Positions 11,876-22,919 of a DNA stretch of 64,000 nt are shown here, piece by piece (positions within the stretch are counted from its first letter, which is position 1; every line of letters begins with the position of its first letter). A program made the translations under genes and the position numbers. The stretch comes from Channallabes apus (Eukaryota > Chordata > Actinopteri > Siluriformes > Clariidae): the NCBI GenBank assembly GCA_030522415.1, contig CM060104.1:20089325-20153324 (forward strand). The letters run 5' to 3'. Below the pieces are notes generated by a model. The model saw only the letters and a program-made list of their open reading frames with translations, did no database searches and had not been told where the DNA came from.

Positions 11876-14793
11876 CTGAGACGAACATCAAAGATTAATC
11901 TTCATTGCTCATTCAGGCTCATCAATAATAAAAATACATTTGAATAAAACAGAGATTAAAGGAGAGAAAAAAAACATGTGACAGTTGGACTAGTAAATGG
12001 AAAAGCAATCACCAGAAAAAATCACCAGATGAATTGCAACATGTTTACCTAATTTATGTTTGAATTGCATATGTGTTTCATACCAGTGGTGCTGTGTATG
12101 GGTTAATTTCTCCTGTAATCAATTTGATGGTCTTCTCGTTAAAGTCATCCATTTTGATAGGGTTAGTGGGCCCCGTGCCTGGAAGAGAGCCCAGAAGGCT
12201 AGCTTAGTCCATCGCTATGTTTAACCCTGGGAACATTAAGTTTTATTGAGACTTCTTTTTATGCAAACCTTTCAGGCATATAAATTTCTAATATGAATTT
12301 ATTGTGGGATGTCTATTCTACTGTGGTAATAATAACATTATTATCATTATTACTATTTTTATTACATTATAACATATATACACAGTATATATATAATAGT
12401 TTCACTTTGAAAGTGAATTGAAAGATATTCTAATTTATCGACATAATAAGATAATACAGTAATTGAGATACGTGCATCTCAATAAATTAGAATATCCTAT
12501 GAAACTCATACATTATTAGATTCATTCCACAGAGTGAATTTAATCATGGATTATGGCTTACAGCTAACTAATAAAAACCCGAAATTCAGTATCTCTACAA
12601 AATTAGAATATTACTTAAGACCAGTATTAAAAAAAGATTTTTAACACAGAAATGTTGGACTACTGTAGCACTGTATGAACATGTACAGTGCCCAATACTT
12701 GGTCTGGGCTCCCTTGGCAGCAATGAAATACTGCAGCAATGCAGTGATATATATTTATATACATTTAATATAAAATTTATTTTAAAAAAATATGAATAAT
12801 AACAAAATATATAAAAGAAAATATAAAATTGTTTTAAAAAATAATAATAAAATCGTATTGTACCCACAGTGAACTTTATGATAAATCCCTTCACTGGTGC
12901 ATTACAGCACAATGCCTTTTCTCTGATGTACTGTATACTGTACATCTCCAACTGAATTGTTTTAAACAGACAACCAGCTTTATTGAGCAGCTGAGAATTT
13001 GATCAGCAAGTCCTGCATGACTTTCCATTTATGATTCTGCAGACAACCATGGCTGATTTCTTGTTTATATTGTTCTAAAAGAAAGAAACCCTCACACTGT
13101 CAAACAAAAAAGCTAAACGCACTGCCACCAACACCTGCATTAGCACAATGAGACAATAGGGATCTGTAGTTCCCTTTATCTTTATGGTTGAACGGCAGTG
13201 ACTCACATAAATGGAACATCTGCATGTATAATGTATAATGCGTAAAAATTCCATTGCTAAATTACAGTATATGTGGGCTGTACCACAAATAATGCAAAAG
13301 TGGGCATGACTTTTTTTTATTAACTGACATAGGTTGTTCAGATGGCACATGTTGGTAGAGTAACTCTTCCACTATACAATGGTACTTCTAAACATAGTTT
13401 CCATCAGAAGCAAGTTGAACCCAACTCTTTCAAAATCCTTTTTGTCACAGTCACCCACTGCACTACAGAATGATTACATAGATGACACAATTGATAAGAG
13501 CAATGTGCACAGATGGAGAAGTTTAAAAAGGGGGAACCAACATTGAAGACAAAACATGCAGTGGAACAAACCGTGACAAAAGCAATTTTCAAAGAGATAA
13601 GTTTTATACCTTTGTATAGAGAAACATGTGCAATTTGAATAACCTATATCAGGTAATAAAAAAAGTTATGTTGACTTTTACATACCTTTCATTGCAGCCC
13701 TCTTATTTATAAATATTCCAATTCCAACTTTGTATGGTTATGAGACATACAGTAGAGACCTGTGAAGTGGAGTTGATATGAAGTAAGCCAATGGGACTTC
13801 TCCAGGTTTCGCAGGGCATTGGCAGTCCGCTCCAGCAATGTGCTTTTCCAGTCTCGCAAAGTCAGATTCGGACACAATGTTTTTGGAGCCGTGGGGTAAA
13901 ACACCTGAACTTCTCCTTTTAGTGGCTTAATGTGCTAAGAGACAGGGAACAAGAAGGACTGTCACAGACAACTATCTGAAATAATATTTTTACTTACTGT
14001 AAATGAATGCAATGTATAAAATGCAATTTTATGCAAAAGCATAAAAGAGAATCTCAGAGCCTCAAACTCAGAAGTACATTTAAAAATGTAAAAGACAAAA
14101 TAATAAGATTTTTATTTAAAGCTATTAAAAGATAGCATTTTGGAAAACTTAAACCACTTTTTACAAAATGATAAATGACAGTTTTTAATTATGTTGATAT
14201 TTATTATAAGTTTGTGATTTTCACCTGTACATAAATAGCACAACCAATTAAAAGTTTAAATTAAACTTTCAGAAACATATTTATATACCAGAAAAGAAAG
14301 CTGCATATTATATAAGCAATCACATTTTAGACACACACACACACACACACACACAAAAGGAGGTGTTGAATGAAGCAGGTGCAACAGTTAAGGTCCTGAT
14401 GCCCAGGGAGCATTTGCAGGACACTTAATAAAACTTAGCAGCACATTTCCCTATAAAACTGCATAAATTGACCTAACACTACAGTATAGCATTCTCAAAG
14501 CATTGTCACACCAAATACTGACTTTGTTTCATTAATTACTCTTTACTATAGGCTTTTATAGTTTTGTTGTTGATGTTGTTTTAAAGCTCCATTTTCTACA
14601 GCATTTATTTGTCTGTGACTTTTGCACAGTACTGTATTGGCCTTGAAAGTGACAGAGAAGGGTTGTGATTCTGACTAAAATCATGCACCTTACATTTTGA
14701 AAGCCATTATGCCCAGGCCATGTTGTAGCATTCTGTCTGGTTTCCATAGGAATGTCAAGTACCTCATGACGATAAGGTCCACCTATAATAAGC

Positions 14794-14841
<48 letters not shown>

Positions 14842-17800
14842 AGCATAATTAAACATAGTTTATAAAGCATAATGCTTGACAACAGTAATACATGATATAC
14901 GAACCTATTCTGGCTAGTTTGTTTTATTCCTTATAAAATGCAGAAATAACAATGCATGTGCTCAGTTGCAACAATTTTGTATTAAATATCTCTCAGAGAT
15001 GTCTTTTTAGCATAAACAGCTGGTTTGTTTTCAGGTACGATTTCTTTCCTGTAGAAATATCCACTTACTGTAAATAGCAATCTTACATTAAAATATGTAA
15101 ACAGTTCTTGCTTAGATAGTATGTATTGTGAATACAAATATCAAATTCAGATTTTGTTAATACAAATGGCTTTAGTTTACTAGTGAGCATAAAATGTGGA
15201 CTTTGGCACAATGGAAAAACGTAATGTGGTCTGATGTGTTTAGACTGACCCTATTCCAGAATGATGGGCATGTCATAGTGAATACTGTACGAACCTCTAG
15301 GGGGCAGAGTTATGATCTAGAATTGCTTCATTTGGTCAGGTCTAGCCTCAGAAACTTTATGTGGCAATAAAATAAAGTCAGTTTATGACCTGAATGTAAT
15401 AAATGCCCAGGTCATCTCAAATGCATGCCATAATTAAATCTAAATGTGGTGTTAGGAATTATTGGAAAGGGCTTCTTTTTTTTTTTTTTTTACCAGGCAA
15501 TGTACGTTTCCCATCTATTAAAAGGAGAAGCTTTAGCATCTAATTACAGATGAGATATTATCATTACATTATGTACAACATATTGCAGATTTTACATTAA
15601 TTTACCGGTAAGCTAAGTTACCCATGAAGTAGTGTTTATTTTATAGTAATCAACTGTGAAAATATTTAGAGTTAAGCACTGTAATGTCTTACATAGAATA
15701 AATAACATTTAATTCAAACTTTCCTACTTGAGATTATTTTAATGGTTTTGCTCAAAGATAAATCCATGGCAGACAGAACCTTCTTCTCTGCATCTCAACC
15801 TAATCTGCTTAACCATTAAGCTATTTCAACTAGCTTGACTAGCTTGCATTGATTTAATGAGATCTTTAACGCAGTCAGTTCATTATCGGTGATGGTTAAA
15901 TCAGCACGAGGTGTACTTGTCGTGGTCGCTCAGTGGTTAAGGATTTGACAGTTCAGAAGCTTTCGTATTCGAATCACAGCAAGGCCAAACTGCTATAGAC
16001 TCAAAACGTTCAGTTCAATTGTGCTCATTGTCTGGCTTATTAGAAAAATGCATTAGATTCTGTGTTCTTTTATACTACAGTGGTGTGACAAACTATTTGC
16101 CCCCCTCCTGATTTCTTATTCTTTTGCATGTTTGTCACACAAAATGTTTCTGATCATCAAACACATTTAACTATTAGTCAAAGATAACACAAGTAAACAC
16201 AAAATGCAGTTTTTAAATGAGGGGTTTTATTATTTAGGGAAAAAAAACTACAAACCTACATGGCCCTGTGTGAAAAAGTAATTGCCCCCTGAACCTAATA
16301 ACTGGTTGGGCCACCCTTAGCAGCAATAACTGCAATCAAGTGTTTGCGATAACTTGCACCGAGTCTTTTACAGCGCTCTGGAGGAATTTTGGCCCAATCA
16401 TCTTTGCAGAATTGTTGTAATTCAGCTTTATTTGAGGGTTTTCTAGCATGAACCGCGTTTTTAAGGTCATGCCACAACATCTCAATAGGATTCAGGTCGG
16501 GACTTTGACTAGGCCACTCCAAAGTCTTCATTTTGTTTTTCTTCAGCCATTCAGAGGTGGATTTGCTGGTGTGTTTTGGGTCATTGTCCTGCTGCAGCAC
16601 CCAAGATCGCTTCAGCTTGAGTTGACGAACAGATGGCCGGACATTCTCCTTCAGGATTTTTTGCTAGACAGTAGAATTCATGGTTCCATCTATCACAGCA
16701 AGCCTTCCAGGTCCTGAAGCAGCAAAACCACCCCAGACCATCACACTACCACCACCATATTTTACTGTTGGTATGATGTTCTTTTTCTGAAATGCTGTGT
16801 TACTTTTACGCCAGATGTAACGGGACACGCACCTTCCAAAAAGTTAAACTTTTGTCTCGTCGGTCCACAAGGTATTTTCCCAAAAGTCTTGGCAATCATT
16901 GAGATGTTTTTTAGCAAAATTGAGACGAGCCTTAATGTTCTTTTTGCTTAAAAGTGGTTTGCGCCTTGGAAATCTGCCATGCAGGCCGTTTTTGCCCAGT
17001 CTCTTTCTTATGGTGGAGTCGTGAACACTGACCTTAATTGAGGCAAGTGAGGCCTGCAGTTCTTTAGATGTTGTCCTGGGGTCTTTTGTGGCCTCTCGGA
17101 TGAGTCGTCTCTGCGCTCTTGGGGTAATTTTGGTCGGCCGGCCACTCCTGGGAAGGTTCACCACTGTTCCATGTGTTCCAAATGTTTTTGCCATTTGTGG
17201 ATAATGGCTCTCACTGTGGTTCGCTGGAGTCCCAAAGCTTTAGAAATGGCTTTATAACCTTTACCAGACTGATAGATCTCAATTACTTTTGTTCTCATTT
17301 GTTCCTGAATTTCTTTGGATCTTGGCATGATGTCTAGCTTTTGAGGTGCTTTTGGTCTACTTCTCTGTAGCTCCTATTTAAGTGATTTCTTGATTGAAAC
17401 AGGTGTGGCAGTAATCAGGCCTGTGGGTGACTACAGAAATTGAACTCAGGTGTGATAAACCACAGTTAAGCTATTTTTTAACAAGGGGGGCAATCACTTT
17501 TTCACACAGGGCCATGTAGATTTTGAGTTTTTTTCTCCCTTAATAACGTAAACCTTCATTTAAAAACTGCATTTTGTGTTCAATTATGTTATCTTTGACT
17601 AATAGTTAACTGTTTTTGATGAGCAGAAACATTTAAGTGTGACAAACATGCAAAAGAATAAGAAATCAGGAAGGGGGCAAATAGTTTTTCACACCACTGT
17701 ATGTAGGATAGTACAATGCATGTTATTTACTTTCCTGTAAATATGCTTTACAGTTGTTACTTTACTGACAACCTAGATTCAACAGAATAATCTCAATTGG

Positions 17801-19102
17801 TCAAGATATGATGGCAGTGCTCTGACCTTTACTCTTGCTGAGGATAGTGACTTGGGGTGCATCGGCTGGTATGAGGGGATTGATGGGGAGTTTGGAAGCG
17901 GCCCGTACCCCAGTGTCTGGATCATCTGGGCAGCGGTAGGAGGGAAACATGGCACAGTAGGGTATATGTGACTGGTATGGATGTTCTCTCTGGATGGAGA
18001 CCTTAATTTGTTTTTTACTATAAGGACACAGACAGAAACTGAGCATAAGGATGAGTTAAAGCAAGTGAACCCTCAACTGTTACTAACTGCATCACATCCA
18101 TGATAAAAAAGGATGGGTGTCAGTCAATGTGTTTAACTTATAGACTTTATGATCAGTTTACAAAGTGTGAGAACAGAGGAAAAACAATCAACTTCTACTG
18201 TATATACGTACCCAACATAGATATCAGTCGGCTTGGGAATGCTAAATGGAGATAGGAGATCAGCCTCATTTATCATATTGTGAAGTGCTCAGAAAAATAT
18301 ATATTGTACTGGTAGGAAAAAAGTTTTACCCACATCTCATCGTTCCCTCGAACATTACTCTTTTTAGATGGAGTTAGGTCATAGTATTGCTCTACAGTAA
18401 CCGAGCTGATAACACAAAATAAAGAAACAACTAAGAAAAATAATTGTGGGTGATTTGACACATCTGAGTATTTCAATCTCAAAACATTATATTTTTTCAC
18501 AAAACATTTTCTGTTATGTACAATATGTAACCATTACATTTATGAACACTAACCTTGCTCCTTTTATTTTTTAAATTAGCACTAAACCTGTTATTTTCAT
18601 TGTAGAGAACATGAAGCTGCTCACTCCGGTAACGTTGCTCCTCCATAACTAAAGTGTCGATGTCCTTTAATGACTGCAGGCACTCTTCCACTGTGAATAT
18701 TTGATGTCATTTTTCTGCCAATGTTTTACTGTTTTTGCTATGAACACCCTTTACACTGACCCCACTGGGACTCCTAGTAAAAAAGAAACACTTATTTCAT
18801 CTACAGTATGTCTACAAAGCAGCCTTAGCTATAATTCAGCCTAAGTAAATATGTATATGAAAAATAAATATGAATATGATTTTAGTCTTTACATGTTGAA
18901 TATTTCTCATTCTCCTATTTTGCATGATATATAAAAGCAATCACATTTTAGCCAGGAAAACCACTGGCTATGCCTGGCCCCAAAACAACAGAACTGAATT
19001 CACACCAATTATAACATTTGGTGCAGGTCATTGATGCTCACCTTGTTGTAGTCTGATAAAAAGCATTGCTCCTTGGATGACTTTTGCTCCTCACTCTGTC
19101 CA
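11339..19102 (-). CDS. c7orf31: C7orf31 homologue, nine exons recognised, 5' end incomplete
   Basis: The protein belongs to the vertebrate C7orf31 family. Its molecular function is not established; the human protein has been reported at the centrosome. Joined minus-strand exons are 19102-19042, 18690-18625, 18405-18334, 18241-18212, 18017-17827, 14782-14694, 13934-13760, 12178-12084 and 11875-11339, about 438 codons ending at a stop at 11339-11341. All introns are GT-AG and every phase is compatible. Family hallmarks seen in order: SNAFY, KGHRHFSYGG, VEQYYDL...KKSNVRGND, IPKP, EHPYQSH, AMFP, PYRHEVLDIPM, TWPGH, NLEKSHWLTSY, PRPPEGHRARI and the tail DLRDNHHTGRKHFFYG/NSYYF. The human protein is about 590 residues; the fish one is shorter mainly in the middle of the last exon and near the N-terminus. 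The start codon was not identified. It is divergently arranged with pde11a. Confidence 0.88.
12084..12178 (-). CDS. c7orf31: c7orf31 internal exon (TGPTNPIKMDD...)
   Basis: It starts with two bases that complete a Gly codon from the upstream exon and ends CTG|GTATGA in phase 0. It encodes 31 residues matching the family block GP-x-(D/N)P-hydrophobic-x-hydrophobic-DD. Confidence 0.85.
12410..12735. mobile_element. Tc1/mariner-like remnant in a c7orf31 intron
   Basis: Terminal text ATCTCAATAAATTAGAATAT near 12477-12496 repeats in related form at 12428 and 12600. A GGGCTCCCTTGGCAGCAATG segment near 12707 resembles the complement of a Tc1 transposase tail. It is internally deleted. Confidence 0.45.
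13760..13934 (-). CDS. c7orf31: c7orf31 internal exon (VFYP...SHWLTSY)
   Basis: The acceptor TCTTAG starts the exon in phase 0, and the donor ACAG|GTCTCT leaves one base that forms Gly with the next exon. It encodes 58 residues, including VFYPTAPKT and NLEKSHWLTSYQLHFT, the strongest family block. Confidence 0.9.
14332..14356. repeat. (AC)n microsatellite
   Basis: About 12 AC units in a c7orf31 intron. Confidence 0.9.
14694..14782 (-). CDS. c7orf31: c7orf31 internal exon (PYRHEVLDIPM)
   Basis: The acceptor TTATAG and donor AAT|GTAAGG bound 89 bases. The first two bases complete Gly with the upstream exon. The residues PYRHEVLDIPMETRQNATTW match the human NPYRYELIDIPM...LTWPG block. Confidence 0.9.
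14794..14838. repeat. (AC)n microsatellite, 11 bases from a splice acceptor
   Basis: About 22 AC units. Seen from the c7orf31 strand this is a (GT)n tract just upstream of the acceptor of the 14782 exon, so it replaces most of the normal polypyrimidine region. Confidence 0.9.
16078..17699 (-). mobile_element. Tc1-like transposon, 1622 bp, TA-flanked
   Basis: Inverted repeats begin CAGTGGTGTGACAAACTATT at 16078 and end with the complement at 17699, with a TA target dinucleotide on both sides (16076-16077 and 17700-17701). Similarity between the ends extends about 130 bp inward. The element sits in a c7orf31 intron and carries its transposase gene on the minus strand. Confidence 0.9.
16295..17328 (-). 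pseudogene. Broken Tc1 transposase
   Basis: From a Met at 17328 the frame encodes the paired-like DNA-binding domain (KGYKAISKALGL), the SGRP linker and the DD34E catalytic domain (WTDET, DNDPKH, SPDLNPIE). A frameshift near 17190-17200, a stop at 16844-16846 just after WTDETKV and a TAG at 16664-16666 break it, so it is inactive. Confidence 0.88.
17827..18017 (-). CDS. c7orf31: c7orf31 internal exon (EHPYQSH...AMFPSY)
   Basis: The exon is 191 bases between acceptor TTATAG and donor AAAG|GTCAGA. Residues include KVSIQREHPYQSHIPYCAMF and the DPDTGVRA segment, matching the human EHPYHTHICRGAMFP and D-x-YTGIKA. Confidence 0.9.
18212..18241 (-). CDS. c7orf31: c7orf31 30-bp micro-exon (IPKPTDIYVG)
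   Basis: The acceptor TTTAG|C and donor TTGG|GTACGT bound only 30 bases. Phases on both sides fit (2 to 2). It encodes IPKPTDIYV plus part of Gly. Confidence 0.85.
18334..18405 (-). CDS. c7orf31: c7orf31 internal exon (VEQYYDL)
   Basis: The exon is 72 bases between ATCAG|C and GAGAT|GTGGGT. It encodes SVTVEQYYDLTPSKKSNVRG then NDE, close to the human PVEQFYYL...KKSDVYGND. Confidence 0.9.
18625..18690 (-). CDS. c7orf31: c7orf31 internal exon (KGHRHFSYGG)
   Basis: The exon is 66 bases between ACAG|TGG and CCGGA|GTGAGC. Read in this frame it encodes GRVPAVIKGHRHFSYGG, matching the human RVMGKGHQHYGFGGE. The longer open frame over the same bases (18497-18691) is a shadow. Confidence 0.82.
19042..19102 (-). 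CDS. c7orf31: c7orf31 most upstream exon recognised (SNAFY)
   Basis: The exon is 61 bases between TTGCAG|TG and AACAAG|GTGAGC, in the right phase for the next exon. It encodes DRVRSKSHPRSNAFYQTTT. Only SNAFY resembles the human SNTFY, so the assignment rests mainly on splice sites and phase. The upstream exon ends with one base; if that base is A, the start ATG would span this junction. Confidence 0.55.
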
Positions 19103-19875
19103 CTGCAACATAGACAGTGAAATCTCTTCTTTTGCAAGAATGAAAAAAAAAGGTTCTATTGGAGGAGGTTAAACTCTTGTGCACCTAGTACTGGTAAGAG
19201 CTCCAAGCTATATTTCAATCTGTTCCTGACCCCACAGGCTCAAATCCCCAGACTGGTCATGACGACGATACTGCAAACAGCAACAAAAAACCGATGAGTG
19301 ACACCCAATCCTTCCTAAGGGCCACACTATGGAAGGAGAGCTGCATGATTTTTGCATTGTCTTCAAAAGCATTTAATGACAGTGATATAAGATCCTGATT
19401 AGCTCACTTCTACTGACAGATCAGTTTTAAGCCGTCAGAGGAACATAATTGAAAACAATGCAGATTTCAAGTTATCAAATTAAAGAACTGGCAGTTCTTA
19501 TTCACTGCATTTCTACTACCAACCAACAAGACCATTTAAATCTTAAATAGATAAAAAAAAAATAGAACCAGAGTGAGGATTACATCTATAATTTCCAGAT
19601 ACAATCAGAGCGCTAAATGAAGTGTCCTGTCAGCATGGCCATTCAGGTCCTACAGCTTTATCTGTGATGTGAATGGAGACACTGAAACCAGAGCTGACCT
19701 ATCAGTAACTGCCTAGACTCTACAGAGTGAGCTATAGGCCTTTGAGAGCATTGCTCATGTTACAGCCTGGTCAGCATGCTTTGACCTACAAACTTCACAA
19801 CCTCTAAGGGACTTACACAAATGTGTGAATGCTAGGTGCTTGATGCATATTTGCTCATATAAAATAATTTAAAAT
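19103..19875. other. Intergenic or c7orf31 5' region
   Basis: The missing first exon and promoter of c7orf31 should be somewhere between here and about 25.2 kb, but I could not identify them. Confidence 0.35.
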
Positions 19876-19879
19876 AGAT

Positions 19880-20135
19880 CTCAATTGTTTTAATTGGATA
19901 GTATTGCCACCTCACAAGCTTTAGAGTCTGTGGTTCCATCCTGAGCTTGGGTTACTGTCTGTGCAGAGTTTGTACCCATGTTTGCATGGATTTCCACTGA
20001 GTTCCGGAGTGTCCTCACACTGTTCAAAAACACGCATATAGGTGGAGTGGCTATGCTATATTGCCCTTAGGTACAAATGAGCATGAGAATGTGTATGTGC
20101 AAGGTGCCAAAGGACTGACATACCATCTGGACAGA
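19880..20135 (+). mobile_element. Decayed V-SINE
   Basis: Recognisable order: a degraded head, CAGAGTTTGTACCCATGTTT, a TCCTCACACTGTTC body equivalent and ATTGCCCTTAGG. Divergence is high. Confidence 0.5.
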
Positions 20136-20592
20136 ACTCACCTTTCTTGCATACACTGCTCCTCAGATTGCCACCAGGCTCTTGAGCAGAATATTAATTA
20201 ATGCATTTTAACAAACCAATAAAAAAAAATCACATGTTCTATTCTTTATATTTACAATCAAATTATGTAATTAGAACTGTGGTTTAAAGGTTTATGAAAT
20301 TACACAGAAACAACTGCTACTTTACAATTACAATTGTTTAATTTTCTGATAGCTTTAAAATCATAAGATAAGGAATTACTCATTGTCATTTGGTTTTAAA
20401 TGAGCAAAAAATAACGATTCTTTGATTGGATAATCACTGCAATTATTTTAAACCTATTGATGCGGAGAAAAGTTATTAAACGACCATGTAAGAAGATGTT
20501 GAGCAAATATAAATGAGGGAAATAATGATAAAAAAAAGTGGTATGCTTAGGTTAAACTCTCTTTGCTCATGTTCTATAATGATTATCTAGGG

Positions 20593-20755
20593 GATTTTAC
20601 ACCCAGGCATATTTATTACAGGGCACAAGCACACACTCACACAATCATACACATATATGGGCCAATTAGCCTAATCTGCATATCTTTGGACTGTGGGAGG
20701 AAACCAGAGCACCCAGAGGATACTCCCCAAGCATGAAGAGAACTACATGTACTAA
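20593..20755 (-). mobile_element. Partial V-SINE, reverse orientation
   Basis: The complement of the SINE body is clear: GCCAATTAGCCTAATCTGCA and GACTGTGGGAGGAAACCAGA near 20660-20709. Confidence 0.65.
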
Positions 20756-20854
20756 CACTCATAATCAGTAGTCTTAACTCCCAAAGTTCAAGGCTCAGCG
20801 CTAAGCGCTATGTTACCTTGTCACATTAGATTAAACTTAATAAATTTTGTTTAT

Positions 20855-21020
20855 AGTCTTTCTGAGGGGTCGCCACAGCAGACCATCCAGTCCGCACAAC
20901 AACTTGGCACAGGTTTTACGCCAGATGTCCTTTCTGACACAACTCTCCCATTTTACCCGGGTTTGGGACCAGCACTGCATGGCAGTGGTCTAGGCTCAAC
21001 AAGGTTATTCGGCAATTAAA
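20855..21020. repeat. Interspersed repeat with GGGTCGCCACAG end
   Basis: The stretch GGGTCGCCACAGCAGACCAT...GGCACAGGTTTTACGCCAGA...TTACCCGGGTTTGGGACCAG recurs in partial form at 22165-22300 and, inverted, at 55805-55850. It is a family common in fish genomes; its class is not resolved here. Confidence 0.55.
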
Positions 21021-21567
21021 TTATGTCAGTTGACTACCTGAATGTATGGAATGACCAGGGTATTGTAACAATTTTTTTTCCACAGGCATATTCAAAGGTC
21101 ACGGGGGGGATGGGTCTATAGCCTCTCCCAGGAGACTTACTCTAGGGCACGAGACAGGAATACACCGTGGACAGGGTGCTAAGCGTGGCCAAGATTCCAT
21201 TGCACACCAAGATACATTCAGTCTTAAATTGTGAAAGAGCTGGAGCATGAGGACACATTCTCACACATGAATTGGCCACAACAGAGTCCTGACCCAAACT
21301 GCATTCAAAGTTTCTAGGATGTGCTGGAGGATATGCTAGAGACTTTATGGAGTGTTTCAACGGTCATGTCATCAATAAAAGATCTCTGTCCAAAATTAAT
21401 GCATCTCTAAACAGAAATACATGCTGTAATTTTCACAGCACCTGCCCACTGTAATCATAGCTGGGACAGATGGAACAAAATATTAGCGTGTGTGACTTTT
21501 TAGCCAAGGTGTGTATTTATCATTAGGTTTATTGTCATTGATAACCATATTTTTTGCATTCCCATTT

Positions 21568-21805
21568 TCTCCTGTTTCTTTTGGTTTCCTCCCACAGTCC
21601 TAAGACATCCTGTGTAGGCTGATTGTCATTTCCAATTTGTCTATTGTGTGTTATGCATGTATGAGCATGCTTGTACCCTACGATGGGTTAGCACCCCATC
21701 CAGGGTGTACCCAACCTTAAGTTCCATGAGATACAGTAGACCTCATGCCCACCAGTCCCCTATACAGATTAGTGGTATACATAATAGATGAATAGATGAA
21801 TGTTT
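21568..21805 (+). mobile_element. 5'-truncated V-SINE copy
   Basis: The copy runs from TTTTGGTTTCCTCCCACAGT through TACGATGGGTTAGCACCCCA and CCAGGGTGTACCC to a tail of (AATAGATG)n. The tRNA-like head is absent. Confidence 0.65.
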
Positions 21806-22164
21806 GATGTTTATACTGACATTATTTCTCTCGTTTATTTTTCTCTTATAATTACAAGTCTCAAAACTAAATTCACTGGCTTCATGGGTAAGTTCCCTAA
21901 CAACAGTGTTTTTATAACTTTAACTGGCATAATATCTTCACCTAATATCTTATGGCTAGAACACATCATCATTCTCAAATTACTGAAGCCTGAACTCTGA
22001 ATGTCTTCTAAATAATTGCAGTTTAATCATTATATCATAGGACTCTAACATTTTGGAATCTGAAGTTATGCAACAATGCATTAAGTTGGATGAGTGTGGA
22101 GGGCACTGCACATGTTTTGAGGGTAATGATAATAATATAAGGGAAAATTATATTGTTGTTCTTT

Positions 22165-22300
22165 CTGCTGCTCCTATTAAGGGGTTGCCACATTGGATAA
22201 TAGATCTGCACATCAGACTTGGTACAGGTTTTATTCCCTTACTAACGCTTACTGATTTTTATCCATGTTTGGGACAGGCACGAAGGTTGCCCTGCCTTGG
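22165..22300. repeat. Second copy of the GGGT(C/T)GCCACA repeat
   Basis: It matches the 20855-21020 copy: AAGGGGTTGCCACATTGGAT, CAGACTTGGTACAGGTTTTA and CATGTTTGGGACAGGCA occur in the same order. Confidence 0.5.
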
Positions 22301-22363
22301 ATACAGCCTGTTGGGCAGGCAAGGCCCCTTATCCTGTCCGCTCCAGGGGCCTACATCATGCAA

Positions 22364-22434
22364 GCATTGGTGGTTCAGTGGTAGAATTCTCGCCTGCCAT
22401 GTGGGAGGCCTGGGTTCGATTCCTGGCCAGTGCA
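22364..22434 (+). tRNA. tRNA-Gly(GCC)-like gene or recent tRNA pseudogene
   Basis: The 71-base sequence folds as a tRNA-Gly. The acceptor stem GCATTGG pairs with CCAGTGC with one G-U wobble. The D-arm is GTTCAGTGGTAGAA. The anticodon loop CTGCCAT carries GCC. The T-arm loop is TTCGATT and the B box GGTTCGATTCC is intact. Differences from the usual vertebrate tRNA-Gly(GCC) appear to be transitions that turn stem pairs into wobbles, as expected of CpG decay. A LINE 3' end begins almost directly downstream, so it may be a target-site tRNA gene, a pseudogene or the head of a composite SINE. Confidence 0.6.
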
Positions 22435-22440
22435 CATGCT

Positions 22441-22917
22441 TCTTAGAACTGTATATATCCAGAGTGAAGAAAAGGGCACGGAATATCACTTTGGACCCCT
22501 CACACCCAAGCCACCTTCTTTTTGAACTTTTGCCGTCGGGTCGACGCTACAGAGCACCGAACACCAGGACAGTCAGGCACAAGAACATTTTTTTCCTCCA
22601 GGCAATCTACCTCCTTAACAGTTAAACATCATTCTAACGGTCAATAAATATATGTGCAATATTGTGTACAATACCACTGTGCAATATACTGTATAATACC
22701 ACAGATTTCAGATATTTATGTAACTTACACCGTACTCCATTTGATGTCAACCATTTAAAATTAATTAATTTATTTATTTTTTAATATGTGTCATGCTGTT
22801 TTTGTCTTGTCATTTGTATTTTTTTGTTCTGGAAGCTCCGTCACTAAAACAAATTCCTTGTACGCGCAAGCGTATTTGGCAATAAAACTCTTTCTGATTC
22901 TGATTCTGATTCTGATC
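22441..22917 (+). mobile_element. 5'-truncated non-LTR retrotransposon 3' end with TTCTGA tail
   Basis: The first part still encodes the C-terminal end of a LINE ORF2-like protein (ITLDPSHPSHLLFELLPSGR, then YRAPNTRT). A 3' UTR follows and the element ends in (TTCTGA)n at about 22890-22915. A second copy of the same 3' end lies at 55275-55590. The short tandem tail is characteristic of LINEs that do not use poly(A). Confidence 0.72.
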
Positions 22918-22919
22918 AT

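Noticed and set aside
18497..18691. 64-codon minus-strand frame with a helical, Glu-rich look
   Set aside because: The real c7orf31 exon here (18625-18690) uses another frame that encodes KGHRHFSYGG and ends at a good donor in the right phase.
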